Positions 1 to 9,539 of a DNA stretch of 64,000 nucleotides are shown in pieces. The stretch comes from Magnetococcales bacterium HCHbin5. GTDB lineage: Bacteria > Pseudomonadota > Magnetococcia > Magnetococcales > Magnetaquicoccaceae. The stretch is taken from the NCBI GenBank assembly GCA_002753505.1, contig PEAG01000011.1, forward strand, positions 1 to 64,000, written 5' to 3'. The notes under the pieces are model-generated. The model did not search any database. It worked only from the letters and a program-made list of their open reading frames with translations, and had not been told where the DNA came from. The stretch's first letter is position 1. The number at the start of each line of letters is the position of its first letter. Position numbers and translations under genes: made by a program.

Positions 1-135
1 GTAATGCCGGGTGATAATGTCTCCATGACCGTGGAGTTGATTGCCCCCATCGCCATGGAAAAAGGGTTGCGGTTTGCCATCCGCGAAGGTGGGCGTACCG
101 TGGGGGCTGGTGTTGTTTCGGAAGTTATCGCGTGA
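1..135 (+). CDS. tuf: Elongation factor Tu, C-terminal fragment
   Basis: The window opens inside a gene whose last 44 codons are read in frame 1 and end in TGA. The peptide (VMPGDNVSM, then [20 protein letters not shown], ending VSEVIA) is the C-terminal beta-barrel domain 3 of EF-Tu, the GTPase that delivers aminoacyl-tRNA to the ribosome. Its place directly ahead of rpsJ is the usual str-S10 junction. The N-terminal part lies outside the window. Confidence 0.97.
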   Translation, partial: VMPGDNVSMTVELIAPIAMEKGLRFAIREGGRTVGAGVVSEVIA

Positions 136-195
136 CGGTTGTTGCGTACACAGCCTGACGGAACCATGATCGGAAGGACGCTGGGGCGAATCTGA

Positions 196-504
196 ATGGA
201 AAACCAGAAAATACGTATTCGGTTGAGGGCATTTGATCACCGGATTTTGGATCAGTCTACGGGCGAGATTGTGCAGACCGCTCGTCGTACGGGTGCCGAG
301 ATTCGGGGGCCGATACCATTGCCGACCAAAATCAGTCGGTGGACCGTACTCAGGTCTCCTCATGTGGACAAAAAGTCCCGTGAGCAGTTTGAGATTCGGA
401 CCCATAAACGTGTGATTGACATCATCAATCCCACACCCCAGACGGTGGATGCGCTGATGAAGCTGGATCTGGCCGCTGGTGTGAATGTTGAGATTAAGCT
501 ATAG
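196..504 (+). CDS. rpsJ: 30S ribosomal protein S10 (NusE)
   Basis: This 102-residue protein has the standard S10 length and start ([19 protein letters not shown]). S10 sits in the 30S head and, as NusE, pairs with NusB in transcription antitermination. It is the first gene of the S10 operon, 60 bases after tuf. No strong Shine-Dalgarno sequence is visible immediately before the ATG; the gap to rplC (102 bases) is the longest early spacer and could hold leader structure. Confidence 0.98.
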   Translation: MENQKIRIRLRAFDHRILDQSTGEIVQTARRTGAEIRGPIPLPTKISRWTVLRSPHVDKKSREQFEIRTHKRVIDIINPTPQTVDALMKLDLAAGVNVEIKL

Positions 505-606
505 CTTATACCGGGATCGGTTCGGCCTTTGAGTGCTTTTGGCATGGACAAGGTGGCCCACGCTTAAGAGAGCAGTTGGGATTTTGCGGAAGAGAGAGGA
601 TCTGGG

Positions 607-1254
607 ATGCGTGCGGGATTGATAGGCCGAAAGCTGGGTATGACCCGGATTTTTACCGAGGATGGCAAGAGCTGGCCAGTGACGGTTCTTCAGGCTGGTC
701 CTTGTCAGGTGATTGGCCTCAAGAAGGCTGAGACCCATGGCTACAACGCGGTGCAGTTGGGCTATGAGGACATCAAGCCATCGCGGGGGAAAAAGCCGGT
801 CAAGGGGCAATACGCCAAGGCCAATGTGACGCCGAAGCGGGTGATGCGCGAATTTCGGGTCGATGATTGCTCCGACTATGATGTGGGCCAATCATTGACC
901 GTCGATCGCTTTCCTGTCAATCAGGTGGTTGACGTGACGGGGAACAGTGTCGGTAAGGGATTCGCCGGTGTCATGAAGCGGTGGGGATTCCGAGGGGGTA
1001 GGGCGACCCATGGTACCCATCTGACGCACCGCTCGCCGGGTTCGATCGGGCAGTGTCAGACCCCTGGGCGGGTGTATAAAAACAAGAAGATGGCGGGTCA
1101 CATGGGCGATGCCCAGGTGACGGTGCAAAATCTTGTTGTGACTGTGATGGATGCAGAGCGCAATCTTTTGGTCGTCAAGGGCAGTGTCCCTGGTTCGAAG
1201 GGTTCGGTTGTTTTGATCCGGGATGCAGTCAAAAGTGTTGCCAAATCATCTTAA
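607..1254 (+). CDS. rplC: 50S ribosomal protein L3
   Basis: A 215-residue L3. It begins MRAGLIGRKLGMTRIF, as in the family, and carries the conserved central GFAGVMKRWGF and AGHMG segments whose loop reaches towards the peptidyl transferase centre. L3 is an early assembly protein of the 50S subunit. It is followed 12 bases later by rplD, in operon order. Confidence 0.98.
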   Translation: MRAGLIGRKLGMTRIFTEDGKSWPVTVLQAGPCQVIGLKKAETHGYNAVQLGYEDIKPSRGKKPVKGQYAKANVTPKRVMREFRVDDCSDYDVGQSLTVDRFPVNQVVDVTGNSVGKGFAGVMKRWGFRGGRATHGTHLTHRSPGSIGQCQTPGRVYKNKKMAGHMGDAQVTVQNLVVTVMDAERNLLVVKGSVPGSKGSVVLIRDAVKSVAKSS

Positions 1255-1266
1255 GGTTCTGGAATA

Positions 1267-1890
1267 ATGATTGAAATTCCTGTAGTAGATGCGGGCAACC
1301 GGGAGTTGCGCCGGGTTCCCTTGGAAGAGGCCATCTTCGGACGCGAGATTCGGGGTGATCTGTTGGCCCGTTCCGTCAACTATCAGTTGGCCTGTCGTCG
1401 GGGTGGGAATGCCTCCACCAAGCGGCGTTCGGAGGTCTCCGGTGGTGGCAAGAAGCCGTATCGGCAGAAGGGAACCGGTAATGCGCGGCAGGGTACCAAT
1501 CGTGCGCCGCAGTATCGTACGGGTGGTATCGTGTTTGGGCCGATTCCCCACAGCTATGCCCAGAAGTTGCCGAAAAAGGTGCGTCGGTTGGCCTTGCAGG
1601 TGGCGTTGTCGGCCAAGCGGGAGGCGGGTGAGTTGATTATCCTCGAGGCCTTCAACCTGACGGAGGTCAAGACGCAGGCGGCCCGTGCCATTCTGGAGGG
1701 GTTGGGTGTCGGTCGTTCGGGCCTGGTCGTGCTGGCTGAGGCGGATAATACCGTCGAGTTGTCGGTGCGCAATCTGCCTGGGATCGATGTGATGCGGGTG
1801 GAAGGGGTCAATGTCTATGACCTGCTCTCCCATGAGAAGGTCGTCATGACCGAAGCGGCCCTAAGCCGGATACAAGAGAGGCTGGCATGA
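1267..1890 (+). CDS. rplD: 50S ribosomal protein L4
   Basis: A 207-residue L4, with the conserved extended loop (GGGKKPYRQKGTGNARQG) that lines the polypeptide exit tunnel. In E. coli L4 also represses its own operon through the S10 leader; whether that holds here cannot be told. The stop codon overlaps the rplW start as ATGA, indicating translational coupling. Confidence 0.98.
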   Translation: MIEIPVVDAGNRELRRVPLEEAIFGREIRGDLLARSVNYQLACRRGGNASTKRRSEVSGGGKKPYRQKGTGNARQGTNRAPQYRTGGIVFGPIPHSYAQKLPKKVRRLALQVALSAKREAGELIILEAFNLTEVKTQAARAILEGLGVGRSGLVVLAEADNTVELSVRNLPGIDVMRVEGVNVYDLLSHEKVVMTEAALSRIQERLA

Positions 1891-2186
1891 ATAATCTAGG
1901 TGGGCTGTTTCAGGTTTTGTATTCGCCCTGGGTGACGGAGAAGGCGACGCTTTGCATGAGTCAGGGGAACCAGGTCATTTTCAAGGTGGATCCCAACGCC
2001 AACAAGCGGCAGATCAAGGCAGCGGTTGAGAAAATGTTCCAGGTGGATGTTCTGGCCGTGCAGACTGTCAGCATGCAGGGCAAGCAGAAGCGTGTGGGCA
2101 GGGTTGCAGGGCAGCGAAAAGACTGGAAAAAGGCGATTGTGCGGCTGAAGTCCGGTCAGAGCATAGATTTTTATGAGAAAGCTTGA
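1887..2186 (+). CDS. rplW: 50S ribosomal protein L23
   Basis: A 99-residue L23 (VLYSPWVTEKATLCM near the start). L23 sits at the tunnel exit and is the docking site for trigger factor and SRP. The first ten residues are slightly longer than in E. coli, but the ATG overlapping the rplD stop is the natural start. Confidence 0.97.
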   Translation: MNNLGGLFQVLYSPWVTEKATLCMSQGNQVIFKVDPNANKRQIKAAVEKMFQVDVLAVQTVSMQGKQKRVGRVAGQRKDWKKAIVRLKSGQSIDFYEKA

Positions 2187-2265
2187 GGGATTGTCTGACG
2201 CACTTTGATGGGCTGGTCCTCTGGGCCTGTCGAGATCACAGAGTAGAAGGCCGGAGTGGTATTCC

Positions 2266-3087
2266 ATGGCACTGAAAAAATATAAGCCTACTTCCAATGG
2301 CAAGCGGGCGCAGGTTTCTGTCGATTACAAGACGCTCTCCCAGGATGGACCTGAGGAGTCGTTGGTGGCTGGTCTGAACAAGAGTGGCGGCCGTAACAGC
2401 TATGGTCGGATGACGGTTCGTCACCGCGGTGGTGGTCACAAGAGACGGTATCGGTTGGTGGACTTTGACCGGAACAAGTTTGATGTGCCAGCCCGGGTTG
2501 CGACCCTGGAGTATGATCCGAACAGAACGGCGTTTATTGCGCTTTTACACTATGCAGACGGGGAAAAGAGGTATATTCTTGCGCCCCAGCGTGTTCAGGT
2601 TGGAGATGTGCTGGTTGCCGGCAAAAATGCCGAAATCAAGCCCGGCAACGCCTTGCCGTTGCGGATGATCCCGGTGGGTACGGTGGTCCACAATGTGGAG
2701 ATGAAACCGGAGAAGGGGGGGCAGATGGCCCGTTCGGCCGGCAGTCAGGTCCAGTTGATGGGCAAGGAAGGCAAGTATGCGCAGTTGAAGTTGCCCTCCG
2801 GCGAGATGCGTCTTGTGTTGCTGGACTGCATGGCGACGATCGGTCTGGTTTCCAATCCCGACCATGGCAACGTCAAGTTGGGCAAGGCGGGTCGCAAACG
2901 CTGGATGGGATGGCGGCCCAGTGTGCGTGGTGTGGCGATGAACCCGGTGGACCATCCCCATGGGGGTGGTGAGGGACGAACCTCTGGAGGTCGTCATCCG
3001 GTGACACCTTGGGGTGTTCCGACCAAGGGTAAGAAGACGCGGGACAAGGATAAAGAGTCCAGTCGGCTGATCATGCGGCGGCGATGA
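2266..3087 (+). CDS. rplB: 50S ribosomal protein L2
   Basis: A 273-residue L2, matching family length. The conserved C-terminal segment [14 protein letters not shown], including the histidine needed for peptidyl transferase function, is intact. L2 binds domain IV of 23S rRNA and the subunit interface. It follows rplW after 79 bases; ATG preceded by an AGAAGG-type binding site. Confidence 0.98.
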   Translation: MALKKYKPTSNGKRAQVSVDYKTLSQDGPEESLVAGLNKSGGRNSYGRMTVRHRGGGHKRRYRLVDFDRNKFDVPARVATLEYDPNRTAFIALLHYADGEKRYILAPQRVQVGDVLVAGKNAEIKPGNALPLRMIPVGTVVHNVEMKPEKGGQMARSAGSQVQLMGKEGKYAQLKLPSGEMRLVLLDCMATIGLVSNPDHGNVKLGKAGRKRWMGWRPSVRGVAMNPVDHPHGGGEGRTSGGRHPVTPWGVPTKGKKTRDKDKESSRLIMRRR

Positions 3088-3117
3088 TGGGGACCATTAA
3101 GAGACAAGAGGTGAATC

Positions 3118-3393
3118 GTGGCGCGATCCATTAAGAAAGGCCCGTTTTTTGATGATTTTTTGTTGAAGCGGGTCGAGAAGCTCAGAACGGCGGGACGCAA
3201 GGAGTTGGTAAAGACCTGGTCGCGGCGTTCCACCATCATACCGGATTTTGTTGGGTTCACCTTTGGTGTTCATAACGGCAAAAAGTTTATTCCGGTCTTG
3301 GTGACGGAAAATATGGTGGGGCACAAGTTTGGGGAGTTTTCTCCCACACGAACTTTCCATGGTCATGGTGGTGACAAAAAGTCATCCCGGTAG
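3118..3393 (+). CDS. rpsS: 30S ribosomal protein S19
   Basis: A 91-residue S19 starting at GTG (reads [20 protein letters not shown]), preceded by AAGAGGTG. S19 pairs with S13 in the 30S head and contacts the A-site finger of 23S rRNA. The core [13 protein letters not shown] is typical. Confidence 0.98.
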   Translation: MARSIKKGPFFDDFLLKRVEKLRTAGRKELVKTWSRRSTIIPDFVGFTFGVHNGKKFIPVLVTENMVGHKFGEFSPTRTFHGHGGDKKSSR

Positions 3394-3408
3394 CTGAGGT
3401 ATTTTGAG

Positions 3409-3747
3409 ATGGAAGAAGCGGTTGCCAGGCTGCAAAACATGAGAGGCTCTCCCAGCAAGGTGCGATTGTTGTTGGATCAAATTCGCGGGCAGAGGGTGGA
3501 TGCTGCATTGGGGATATTGTTGTATTCCAAGAAGCGCATGGCGCATGCGGTTCGGGAGACCCTGAAGTCAGCGATTGCCAATGCGGAAAACAATTTAAGC
3601 TTGGATGTGGATACTCTGTTTGTTTCGCGGGCGTTTGCAGATAAGGGGACCGTGATGAAACGGTTCCGCCCGAGAGCCCGGGGACGGGCCAGTCGGATTG
3701 TCAAATGGGGATCGCACGTGACGGTTGCGGTGCGACCCAAGGATTAG
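3409..3747 (+). CDS. rplV: 50S ribosomal protein L22
   Basis: A 112-residue L22 with the beta-hairpin that reaches into the exit tunnel (RFRPRARGRASRI), the region altered in some macrolide-resistant bacteria. The length and C-terminus are standard. It lies 15 bases after rpsS. Confidence 0.98.
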   Translation: MEEAVARLQNMRGSPSKVRLLLDQIRGQRVDAALGILLYSKKRMAHAVRETLKSAIANAENNLSLDVDTLFVSRAFADKGTVMKRFRPRARGRASRIVKWGSHVTVAVRPKD

Positions 3748-3804
3748 CCCTGCCACGGTGGCGCGGCCAAATGGTTAGGTAAGTTAAGGATGGAGTTGTA
3801 GCCA

Positions 3805-4449
3805 ATGGGGCATAAGGTACATCCGACCGGATTTCGTCTGGGCATTTCCAAAACCTGGGATACCCGGTGGTACGCTGACAAGGCGTTCGCATCGCTTCTT
3901 CTCGAAGATGTCATGCTGAGATCCTGGATTTTGAAACGGCTTGAGCACGCGAGCGTTTCCAAGGTAGTGATTGAGCGACCGGCCAAGAAGGCCCGCGTCA
4001 ACATTTACTCTGCGCGTCCCGGGATTATTATCGGCAAGAAGGGGGCGGATATTGAAAAGCTGAAGCAGGATCTGGCCAAGGTGGCCAGTACTGAGGTTCA
4101 GATCAATATCATAGAGGTGCGGAAGCCGGAGGCGGAAGCGCAGCTGATCGCCGAGAATGTGGCGCAGCAGTTGGTGCGGCGGGTGGCATTCCGGCGGGCC
4201 ATGAAGCGGGCTGTGACCTCGGCCATGCGGTTGGGGGTGCTGGGGATTCGCATCAACTGTGCGGGACGCCTTGGCGGTGGTGAGATTGCCCGAACCGAAT
4301 GGTATCGGGAGGGGCGGGTTCCCCTGCACACTTTGCGTGCGGATATTGACTATGGCTTTTCCGACGCTTTGACGACCTACGGTTTGATTGGGGTCAAGGT
4401 CTGGGTGTTCAAGGGTGAAGTTAACGAAAGAGACGAGAAGCGGACGTAA
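3805..4449 (+). CDS. rpsC: 30S ribosomal protein S3
   Basis: A 214-residue S3: N-terminal segment [14 protein letters not shown], a KH RNA-binding domain with the GKKG loop (residues about 60-80), and a C-terminal domain ending [20 protein letters not shown]3 forms part of the mRNA entry channel and helicase. It is shorter than E. coli S3 (233) only at the tail. Confidence 0.98.
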   Translation: MGHKVHPTGFRLGISKTWDTRWYADKAFASLLLEDVMLRSWILKRLEHASVSKVVIERPAKKARVNIYSARPGIIIGKKGADIEKLKQDLAKVASTEVQINIIEVRKPEAEAQLIAENVAQQLVRRVAFRRAMKRAVTSAMRLGVLGIRINCAGRLGGGEIARTEWYREGRVPLHTLRADIDYGFSDALTTYGLIGVKVWVFKGEVNERDEKRT

Positions 4450-4492
4450 CTTTAACGGGCCGTTCCATCGAATACTATAAGGTTGGTTCGAT

Positions 4493-4912
4493 ATGTTGCT
4501 GCAACCCAAAAAGACCAAGTTTCGCAAGGCCCACAAAGGGCGGATTCACGGTTTGGCTGGTTCAGGGGCCGAGTTGAGTTTTGGTCAGTTCGGTTTGAAA
4601 GCCATGCGTGCGGGGCGTTTGACGGCCCGCCAGATTGAGTCGGCTCGACGGGCGATGACACGCCACATCAAGCGTGGCGGTCGGATATGGATTCGCATGT
4701 TTCCCAATATACCGGTCTCGTCCAAGCCGGCCGAGGTGCGTCAAGGCAAGGGTAAGGGTAATCCGGAGTTTTGGATTGCCCGGGTCAAGGCTGGGCGCAT
4801 CCTGTATGAGATGGAAGGTGTCTCGGAGGCTTTGGCGCGGGAGGCGATGTTGTTGGCCAGTGCCAAGCTGCCGATACCTACCAAGTTTGTTGACCAGGGA
4901 CGGGGGGCATAA
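4493..4912 (+). CDS. rplP: 50S ribosomal protein L16
   Basis: A 139-residue L16 ([17 protein letters not shown]). It contains the loop with the conserved arginine that is hydroxylated in E. coli ([13 protein letters not shown] region). L16 organises the A-site architecture of the 50S subunit. rpmC starts two bases after the stop. Confidence 0.98.
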   Translation: MLLQPKKTKFRKAHKGRIHGLAGSGAELSFGQFGLKAMRAGRLTARQIESARRAMTRHIKRGGRIWIRMFPNIPVSSKPAEVRQGKGKGNPEFWIARVKAGRILYEMEGVSEALAREAMLLASAKLPIPTKFVDQGRGA

Positions 4913-4914
4913 GG

Positions 4915-5118
4915 ATGAAGATCTCTGAGATCAGGGGGCTCTCTGCGGAAGGGGCCGCCGCCAAGCTGCAGGAGTTGTATCAGGAGTCGTTCAATTTGCG
5001 GTTTCGCAATGCGACTTCGCAGCTGGACAATACGGCGCGGATTCGGCAGGTACGCCGGGAAATTGCACGCATTAAGACCATTGTGGGATCACGGTCAGAC
5101 CAAGGGTTAGGGGCGTAG
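4915..5118 (+). CDS. rpmC: 50S ribosomal protein L29
   Basis: A 67-residue, two-helix L29 ([13 protein letters not shown]; core [16 protein letters not shown]). It sits at the tunnel exit next to L23. The reading frame is packed between rplP and rpsQ with two-base spacers on both sides. Confidence 0.97.
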   Translation: MKISEIRGLSAEGAAAKLQELYQESFNLRFRNATSQLDNTARIRQVRREIARIKTIVGSRSDQGLGA

Positions 5119-5120
5119 AT

Positions 5121-5360
5121 ATGGCGCAGCGGATTCTGCAGGGGGTTGTCGTCAGCGACAAGATGGATAAGACCATCGTGGTGCAGGTGGAACGTAAGGT
5201 TCAGCATCCTCTCTATGGTAAAATTATGCGGCGTACCAAAAAGTATAAGGCGCATGATGCTGAAAATCAGCACCGGGTTGGGGACGAGGTTCGGATTCGT
5301 GAGTGTCCGCCGATCAGCAAGGATAAGCACTGGACGGTTGTCGTGGAGGAGATCTCATGA
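5121..5360 (+). CDS. rpsQ: 30S ribosomal protein S17
   Basis: A 79-residue S17 with an OB fold ([18 protein letters not shown]). It is a primary 16S rRNA binding protein in the 5' domain. Its stop overlaps the rplN start (ATGA). Confidence 0.98.
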   Translation: MAQRILQGVVVSDKMDKTIVVQVERKVQHPLYGKIMRRTKKYKAHDAENQHRVGDEVRIRECPPISKDKHWTVVVEEIS

Positions 5361-5725
5361 TTCAGGTTGAGACAGTTCTGGATGTCGCGGACAACTCGGG
5401 GGCAAAGAAGGTCCAGTGCATCAAGGTGTTGGGTGGCTCCAAGCGGCGTTATGCCCGTGTGGGTGATGTGATCACGGTTTCCGTCAAGGTGGCGATTCCC
5501 CGCGGCAAGGTGAAGAAGGGGGAGGTGGCCCGGGCGGTGGTGGTGCGGACCCGCAAGGAGACGACCCGCGATGATGGCAGCTATATCCGTTTTGACAGTA
5601 ATGCGGCCGTGTTGATCAACAAGGCGGGAGAGCCGATCGGGACGCGCATTTTTGGACCTGTTACACGCGAGTTGCGTGGCAGAAACTACATGAAGATCAT
5701 TTCCTTGGCTCCGGAAGTGCTTTAG
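5357..5725 (+). CDS. rplN: 50S ribosomal protein L14
   Basis: A 122-residue L14, exactly the family length ([18 protein letters not shown]). It lies at the subunit interface and is the binding site of the RsfS silencing factor. It is translationally coupled to rpsQ by a four-base overlap. Confidence 0.98.
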   Translation: MIQVETVLDVADNSGAKKVQCIKVLGGSKRRYARVGDVITVSVKVAIPRGKVKKGEVARAVVVRTRKETTRDDGSYIRFDSNAAVLINKAGEPIGTRIFGPVTRELRGRNYMKIISLAPEVL

Positions 5726-5734
5726 GTGACGACG

Positions 5735-6064
5735 ATGAAGGATCAGATCAAGACTAACCTGAAGAAGGGCGACCAAGTGGTTGTCATTACCGGGAAAGAT
5801 CGGGGTAAAAAGGGCCGGATTTTACAGGTGCTGCCGAAAGAGGGTGCGGTGCTGGTAGAGCGGGTCAACATGGTCAAGCGGCACACCAAGCCGCAGAAGG
5901 GTAATGAGGGGGGGATTGTCGAGAAGGAGGCTCCGATCGACATATCCAACGTCATGTACCTGGATGTTGCGAGTGGCAAGGGGGTTCGGCTGGGCAAGAA
6001 GTTTTTGGAGGATGGGCGCAAGGTTCGCGTTATGTGTGGCTCCGGGGAAGTGATCGATCGGTAG
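5735..6064 (+). CDS. rplX: 50S ribosomal protein L24
   Basis: L24 of 109 residues with a KOW motif ([15 protein letters not shown]). I take the ATG ([13 protein letters not shown]) because an AGGTGA sequence lies five bases ahead; a GTG nine bases upstream is possible and would add three residues. L24 starts 50S assembly by binding the 5' end of 23S rRNA. Confidence 0.96.
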   Translation: MKDQIKTNLKKGDQVVVITGKDRGKKGRILQVLPKEGAVLVERVNMVKRHTKPQKGNEGGIVEKEAPIDISNVMYLDVASGKGVRLGKKFLEDGRKVRVMCGSGEVIDR

Positions 6065-6106
6065 TCCGTCTGGTGGTTTGGGAATGTTTACTCCAGGGAT
6101 TTTGAT

Positions 6107-6646
6107 ATGGCTAGGCTGAAGGCTGTTTACGAGAATGAGATCGTTGGCAAGCTCAAGGAAGAGTTCGGTTACGCGAACTGCATGCAGGTGCCGAAGATTG
6201 TCAAGGTTGTCATCAACATGGGTGTTGGCGAGGCGGTGGCCGACAAGAACGCCATGAATGGTGCCGTGCAGGATATGACTGCGATCGCCGGGCAGAAGGC
6301 GGTGGTCACGCGGGCCAAGAAATCGATCGCAGGCTTCAAGGTGCGTGAGGGGATGCCGGTTGGCTGTCGGGTGACGTTGCGGCGCACCCGTATGTATGAA
6401 TTTTTGGATCGACTGATCAATGTGGCCCTGCCCCGTGTGCGTGATTTTCGTGGCGTCTCTGGAAAATCGTTCGATGGGCGTGGCAATTATGCCCTGGGCT
6501 TGAAGGAGCAGATCATCTTTCCTGAGATTGATTATGACAAGGTGGATGCGGTGCGTGGGATGGATATTGTGATTGTCACCACGGCCAAAACCGATCGAGA
6601 GGCCAAGGCCCTGTTGCGGGGATTCCGTGTGCCTTTCATGAACTGA
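6107..6646 (+). CDS. rplE: 50S ribosomal protein L5
   Basis: A 179-residue L5, the usual size. Conserved blocks include [13 protein letters not shown] and GCRVTLRR. It binds 5S rRNA and contacts S13 across the subunit bridge. It begins the spc portion together with rplN and rplX. Confidence 0.98.
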   Translation: MARLKAVYENEIVGKLKEEFGYANCMQVPKIVKVVINMGVGEAVADKNAMNGAVQDMTAIAGQKAVVTRAKKSIAGFKVREGMPVGCRVTLRRTRMYEFLDRLINVALPRVRDFRGVSGKSFDGRGNYALGLKEQIIFPEIDYDKVDAVRGMDIVIVTTAKTDREAKALLRGFRVPFMN

Positions 6647-6671
6647 CTTGATTTAGGGAATTGTCTTTGAC

Positions 6672-6857
6672 ATGGCCAAAAAATCGCTGATTGCCAAGTG
6701 TAAGCGCAAGCCCAAGTTCCAGGTGCGGGCCTATCATCGGTGTGCCCGGTGTTCTCGTCCCCGGGGCTATTTGCGGGATTTTAATATGTGCCGGATCTGT
6801 GTGCGTACATTGGCCTTGCGGGGTGAGATACCGGGGATTGTCAAGGCCTCCTGGTAG
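6672..6857 (+). CDS. rpsN: 30S ribosomal protein S14, short zinc-binding type
   Basis: This S14 is only 61 residues and has two CxxC pairs (CARC and CRIC) that form a zinc ribbon, so it is the short C+ (type Z) form. Most proteobacteria, including E. coli, use the longer cysteine-free form of about 100 residues. It occupies the normal spc position between rplE and rpsH and is probably the only housekeeping copy, although that cannot be shown from this window. Confidence 0.97.
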   Translation: MAKKSLIAKCKRKPKFQVRAYHRCARCSRPRGYLRDFNMCRICVRTLALRGEIPGIVKASW

Positions 6858-6898
6858 AGGTCGCTGGCTGATTCTGATACATTGGGAGCCTTTTTGAA

Positions 6899-7297
6899 AT
6901 GGGAATGACTGACCCGATCAGCGATATGCTGACCCGTATCCGCAATGCGCAAGCGGTTCGGAAAGATTATGTGGATATACCGACCTCCAAGATCAAACTG
7001 CGGATCGCCGAGATCCTGGTGGAGGAGGGGTATGTGGCGGCTGTGGAGCCTTTGGCGGTGGAGACAGCGCAGGGTCTGTTCCGGGTCACTCTGAAATATC
7101 ATGCCGGACGGGCGGTGATTGAGGAGGTTCAGCGGAAATCCCGGCCTGGCCGGCGGGTTTATGTCGGGCGTGACGAGATTCCGCGGGTCTACCAGGGGTT
7201 GGGTATATCCATTCTTTCCACCAGCAAGGGGTTGCTCTCCAACCGTCGAGCCCGTAAGATGGGCGTTGGCGGCGAGTTGGTCTGCACCGTTTTCTGA
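6899..7297 (+). CDS. rpsH: 30S ribosomal protein S8
   Basis: A 132-residue S8 ([18 protein letters not shown]-terminal [20 protein letters not shown]). It binds the central domain of 16S rRNA and in E. coli is the repressor of the spc operon. The family length is 130-133. Confidence 0.98.
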   Translation: MGMTDPISDMLTRIRNAQAVRKDYVDIPTSKIKLRIAEILVEEGYVAAVEPLAVETAQGLFRVTLKYHAGRAVIEEVQRKSRPGRRVYVGRDEIPRVYQGLGISILSTSKGLLSNRRARKMGVGGELVCTVF

Positions 7298-7316
7298 TTC
7301 TAGGGGTTCAAGTATC

Positions 7317-7847
7317 ATGTCCAGGATAGGAAAGAAAATCATAGCGGTCCCCCAGGGGGTGGAGGTCGCCATTGAGAATCAGACGGTGACTGTGAAAGGT
7401 AAGCTGGGAACATTGACGCGGACGTTTCACCCGGGTGTTCATATCGAGCAGGGGGCGTCGGTGTTGACGGTGACGATGCAGAGTCGGGCCGGCACCAAGG
7501 CTTTGTGGGGGTTGTCGCGGACGTTGTTGAGCAACATGGTGGTGGGTGTCTCCAGGGGCTTTTCCAGGGTGCTGGAGATCCAGGGGGTCGGTTATCGGGC
7601 GGCGGTGAGCGATGTGGGGCTGCAGCTGAATCTGGGTTTTTCCCATCCGATTGACTACCCGTTGCCGGAAGGTGTGAAGGCCCAGGTTGAGAGAAATGTG
7701 ATGGTAACCCTCTCGGGCACGGACCCGGAGAAGATTGGTCAGGCATGTGCGGATATTCGGCGGTTCAGGCCACCAGAGCCTTACAAGGGCAAGGGTGTTC
7801 GTAACGCTGGAGAGACGGTCCTGAGAAAAGAAGGTAAGAAGAAGTAA
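7317..7847 (+). CDS. rplF: 50S ribosomal protein L6
   Basis: L6 of 176 residues. The reading frame is open well upstream inside rpsH, but homology begins at [17 protein letters not shown], 20 bases after the rpsH stop. The C-terminal [15 protein letters not shown] is the rRNA-binding signature. L6 has two related domains and lies near the factor-binding site. Confidence 0.97.
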   Translation: MSRIGKKIIAVPQGVEVAIENQTVTVKGKLGTLTRTFHPGVHIEQGASVLTVTMQSRAGTKALWGLSRTLLSNMVVGVSRGFSRVLEIQGVGYRAAVSDVGLQLNLGFSHPIDYPLPEGVKAQVERNVMVTLSGTDPEKIGQACADIRRFRPPEPYKGKGVRNAGETVLRKEGKKK

Positions 7848-7867
7848 CTTGTTCAAGGGGATTTTGG

Positions 7868-8233
7868 ATGGCAAAGAGTCGGCATGCGGCCAGGCGGGTT
7901 CGGGGAGATCGTGTTCGTTACAAGATCGCACGGACATCTGGGGATCGCCTTAGATTGTCGGTGTTTCGCAGTGTGAGTCATATATATGCTCAGATCATAG
8001 ATGATGCGCAGGGACGGACGATTGTGGCGGCTTCCACCCTGGAGGAGGGGATTCGGAGCCAGATTAAGAGTGGCGGCAACAAGGAAGCGGCTATCGTCGT
8101 GGGTCGTTCCATTGCGGAACGGGCGTTGAAGGCCAATATCCGGCAGGTGGTGTTTGACCGGGGTGGCTGCCTGTATCATGGAAGGGTCAAAGCCCTGGCA
8201 GACTCGGCCCGCGAGGGTGGGCTGGAGTTTTAG
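7868..8233 (+). CDS. rplR: 50S ribosomal protein L18
   Basis: A 121-residue L18 with a basic N-terminus ([16 protein letters not shown]), the 5S rRNA-binding part, and the [16 protein letters not shown] block near the C-terminus. It works with L5 and L25 in the central protuberance. Confidence 0.98.
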   Translation: MAKSRHAARRVRGDRVRYKIARTSGDRLRLSVFRSVSHIYAQIIDDAQGRTIVAASTLEEGIRSQIKSGGNKEAAIVVGRSIAERALKANIRQVVFDRGGCLYHGRVKALADSAREGGLEF

Positions 8234-8286
8234 CAGGGTGCGTTGACGCTTTAATTTAGAGTTTTGTTGGCTGACGGGGAGCTTTA

Positions 8287-8823
8287 ATGTCGAAGACACG
8301 CCGCGGGGTGCCTGAAGAGAAGGCAGAGACTTGGCAAAGCGATGATATGATTGAGCGGTTGGTGACCATCAAACGGACTGCCAAGGTGGTCAAGGGTGGA
8401 AGCCGCTTCAGTTTTTCAGCGATTGTTGTCGTCGGGAATGGTCAGGGAGAGGTCGGGTATGGCTTGGGTAAAGCCAAGGAGGTACCCGAGAGTATCCGCA
8501 AAGCGACAGAGAAGGCGCGGAAGTCTCTGGTGGCGATTCCCATCCGGGATGGTCGGACCCTGCATCATGAGATCATCGGCCAATACGGGGCCGGCAATGT
8601 GGTGATGCGGCCGGCGGCCGAGGGTACCGGGATCATTGCCGGGGGCTCCATGCGGCCAATCTTTGAGGCGTTGGGGATACGGGATGTGTTGGCCAAGTCC
8701 ACCGGTACCTCCAATCCGCATAACTTGATCAAGGCTACGTTTATCGCCCTGCAGTCGATTCGGTCGCCGCAGGAGATTGCCGATAAGCGGTCGTTGGCGT
8801 TGGAACATCTGGGTAAAAGGTAG
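8287..8823 (+). CDS. rpsE: 30S ribosomal protein S5
   Basis: A 178-residue S5, with the double-stranded RNA-binding domain (VKGGSRFSFSAIVVVGNGQG) and the C-terminal domain (GVRDV-like GIRDVLAKSTGTSN). The N-terminus is about ten residues longer than in E. coli and acidic. S5 affects decoding accuracy. Confidence 0.98.
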   Translation: MSKTRRGVPEEKAETWQSDDMIERLVTIKRTAKVVKGGSRFSFSAIVVVGNGQGEVGYGLGKAKEVPESIRKATEKARKSLVAIPIRDGRTLHHEIIGQYGAGNVVMRPAAEGTGIIAGGSMRPIFEALGIRDVLAKSTGTSNPHNLIKATFIALQSIRSPQEIADKRSLALEHLGKR

Positions 8824-8829
8824 CAGATC

Positions 8830-9009
8830 ATGGCGAACACAGTGAAGGTGAAGCAGGTGCGTTCGGTGGCTGGGCGGCCTGAGAAACATAGACTCATTGT
8901 GCAGGGGCTTGGTCTGCGGCACATTCACCATGTGCGGGAGCTTGTGGATAGCCCGAATGTGCGTGGCATGGTTCGCAAGGTGCCGCATCTGGTGGAGATT
9001 GTGGACTGA
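8830..9009 (+). CDS. rpmD: 50S ribosomal protein L30
   Basis: A 59-residue L30 lies between rpsE and rplO, six bases after the rpsE stop: MANTVKVKQVRSVAGRP, then GLGLRHIHHVREL, ending VPHLVEIVD. This is the usual length and place for the small ferredoxin-like-fold protein of the 50S subunit. Confidence 0.95.
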   Translation: MANTVKVKQVRSVAGRPEKHRLIVQGLGLRHIHHVRELVDSPNVRGMVRKVPHLVEIVD

Positions 9010-9075
9010 TTGTCGGGTAGATGTGGACGTTAATGTGTTGTATTCGCAAAGAGCAGCCAAAAGGGTCACCCTGAA

Positions 9076-9528
9076 ATGAAACTGAATCAATTGCCTCGGA
9101 GTCCGGCTGGGCGCGTCGCACCCAAGAGAAAGGGACTGGGTATTGCCTCTGGTAATGGCAAGACGGCTGGTCGGGGAACAAAAGGGCAGGCGGCCCGTTC
9201 TGGAGGTTACCACAAGGTAGGGTTTGAAGGGGGTCAGATGCCTTTGCAGCGGCGGTTGCCGAAGCGGGGGTTCCGGAGTCCGTTCAAAGAGTTTTATGCG
9301 TTGGTGCAGGTAGAGGATCTGGAAAAGTTTGAGGCGGGTGTTGAGGTTCGCCTGGAGGATTTGCGGGCCAAGGGTTTGGTGGGTCAACTCAAGGACGGTG
9401 TGAAGCTGTTGGGTGATGGCACCATCTCCAAGGCGTTGACGGTTCATGTCGACAAGTGCAGTCGTTCCGCACAGGAAAAGATTGAGGCGGCTGGTGGGCG
9501 AGTGGTGTTGAGTGGAGCCTCCTCTTGA
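9076..9528 (+). CDS. rplO: 50S ribosomal protein L15
   Basis: A 150-residue L15. The glycine- and arginine-rich N-terminus (GLGIASGNGKTAGRGTKGQ) is the extended rRNA-threading tail; the C-terminal half is globular. It precedes secY by 11 bases as in nearly all bacteria. Confidence 0.98.
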   Translation: MKLNQLPRSPAGRVAPKRKGLGIASGNGKTAGRGTKGQAARSGGYHKVGFEGGQMPLQRRLPKRGFRSPFKEFYALVQVEDLEKFEAGVEVRLEDLRAKGLVGQLKDGVKLLGDGTISKALTVHVDKCSRSAQEKIEAAGGRVVLSGASS

Positions 9529-9539
9529 GGAATCGTTGA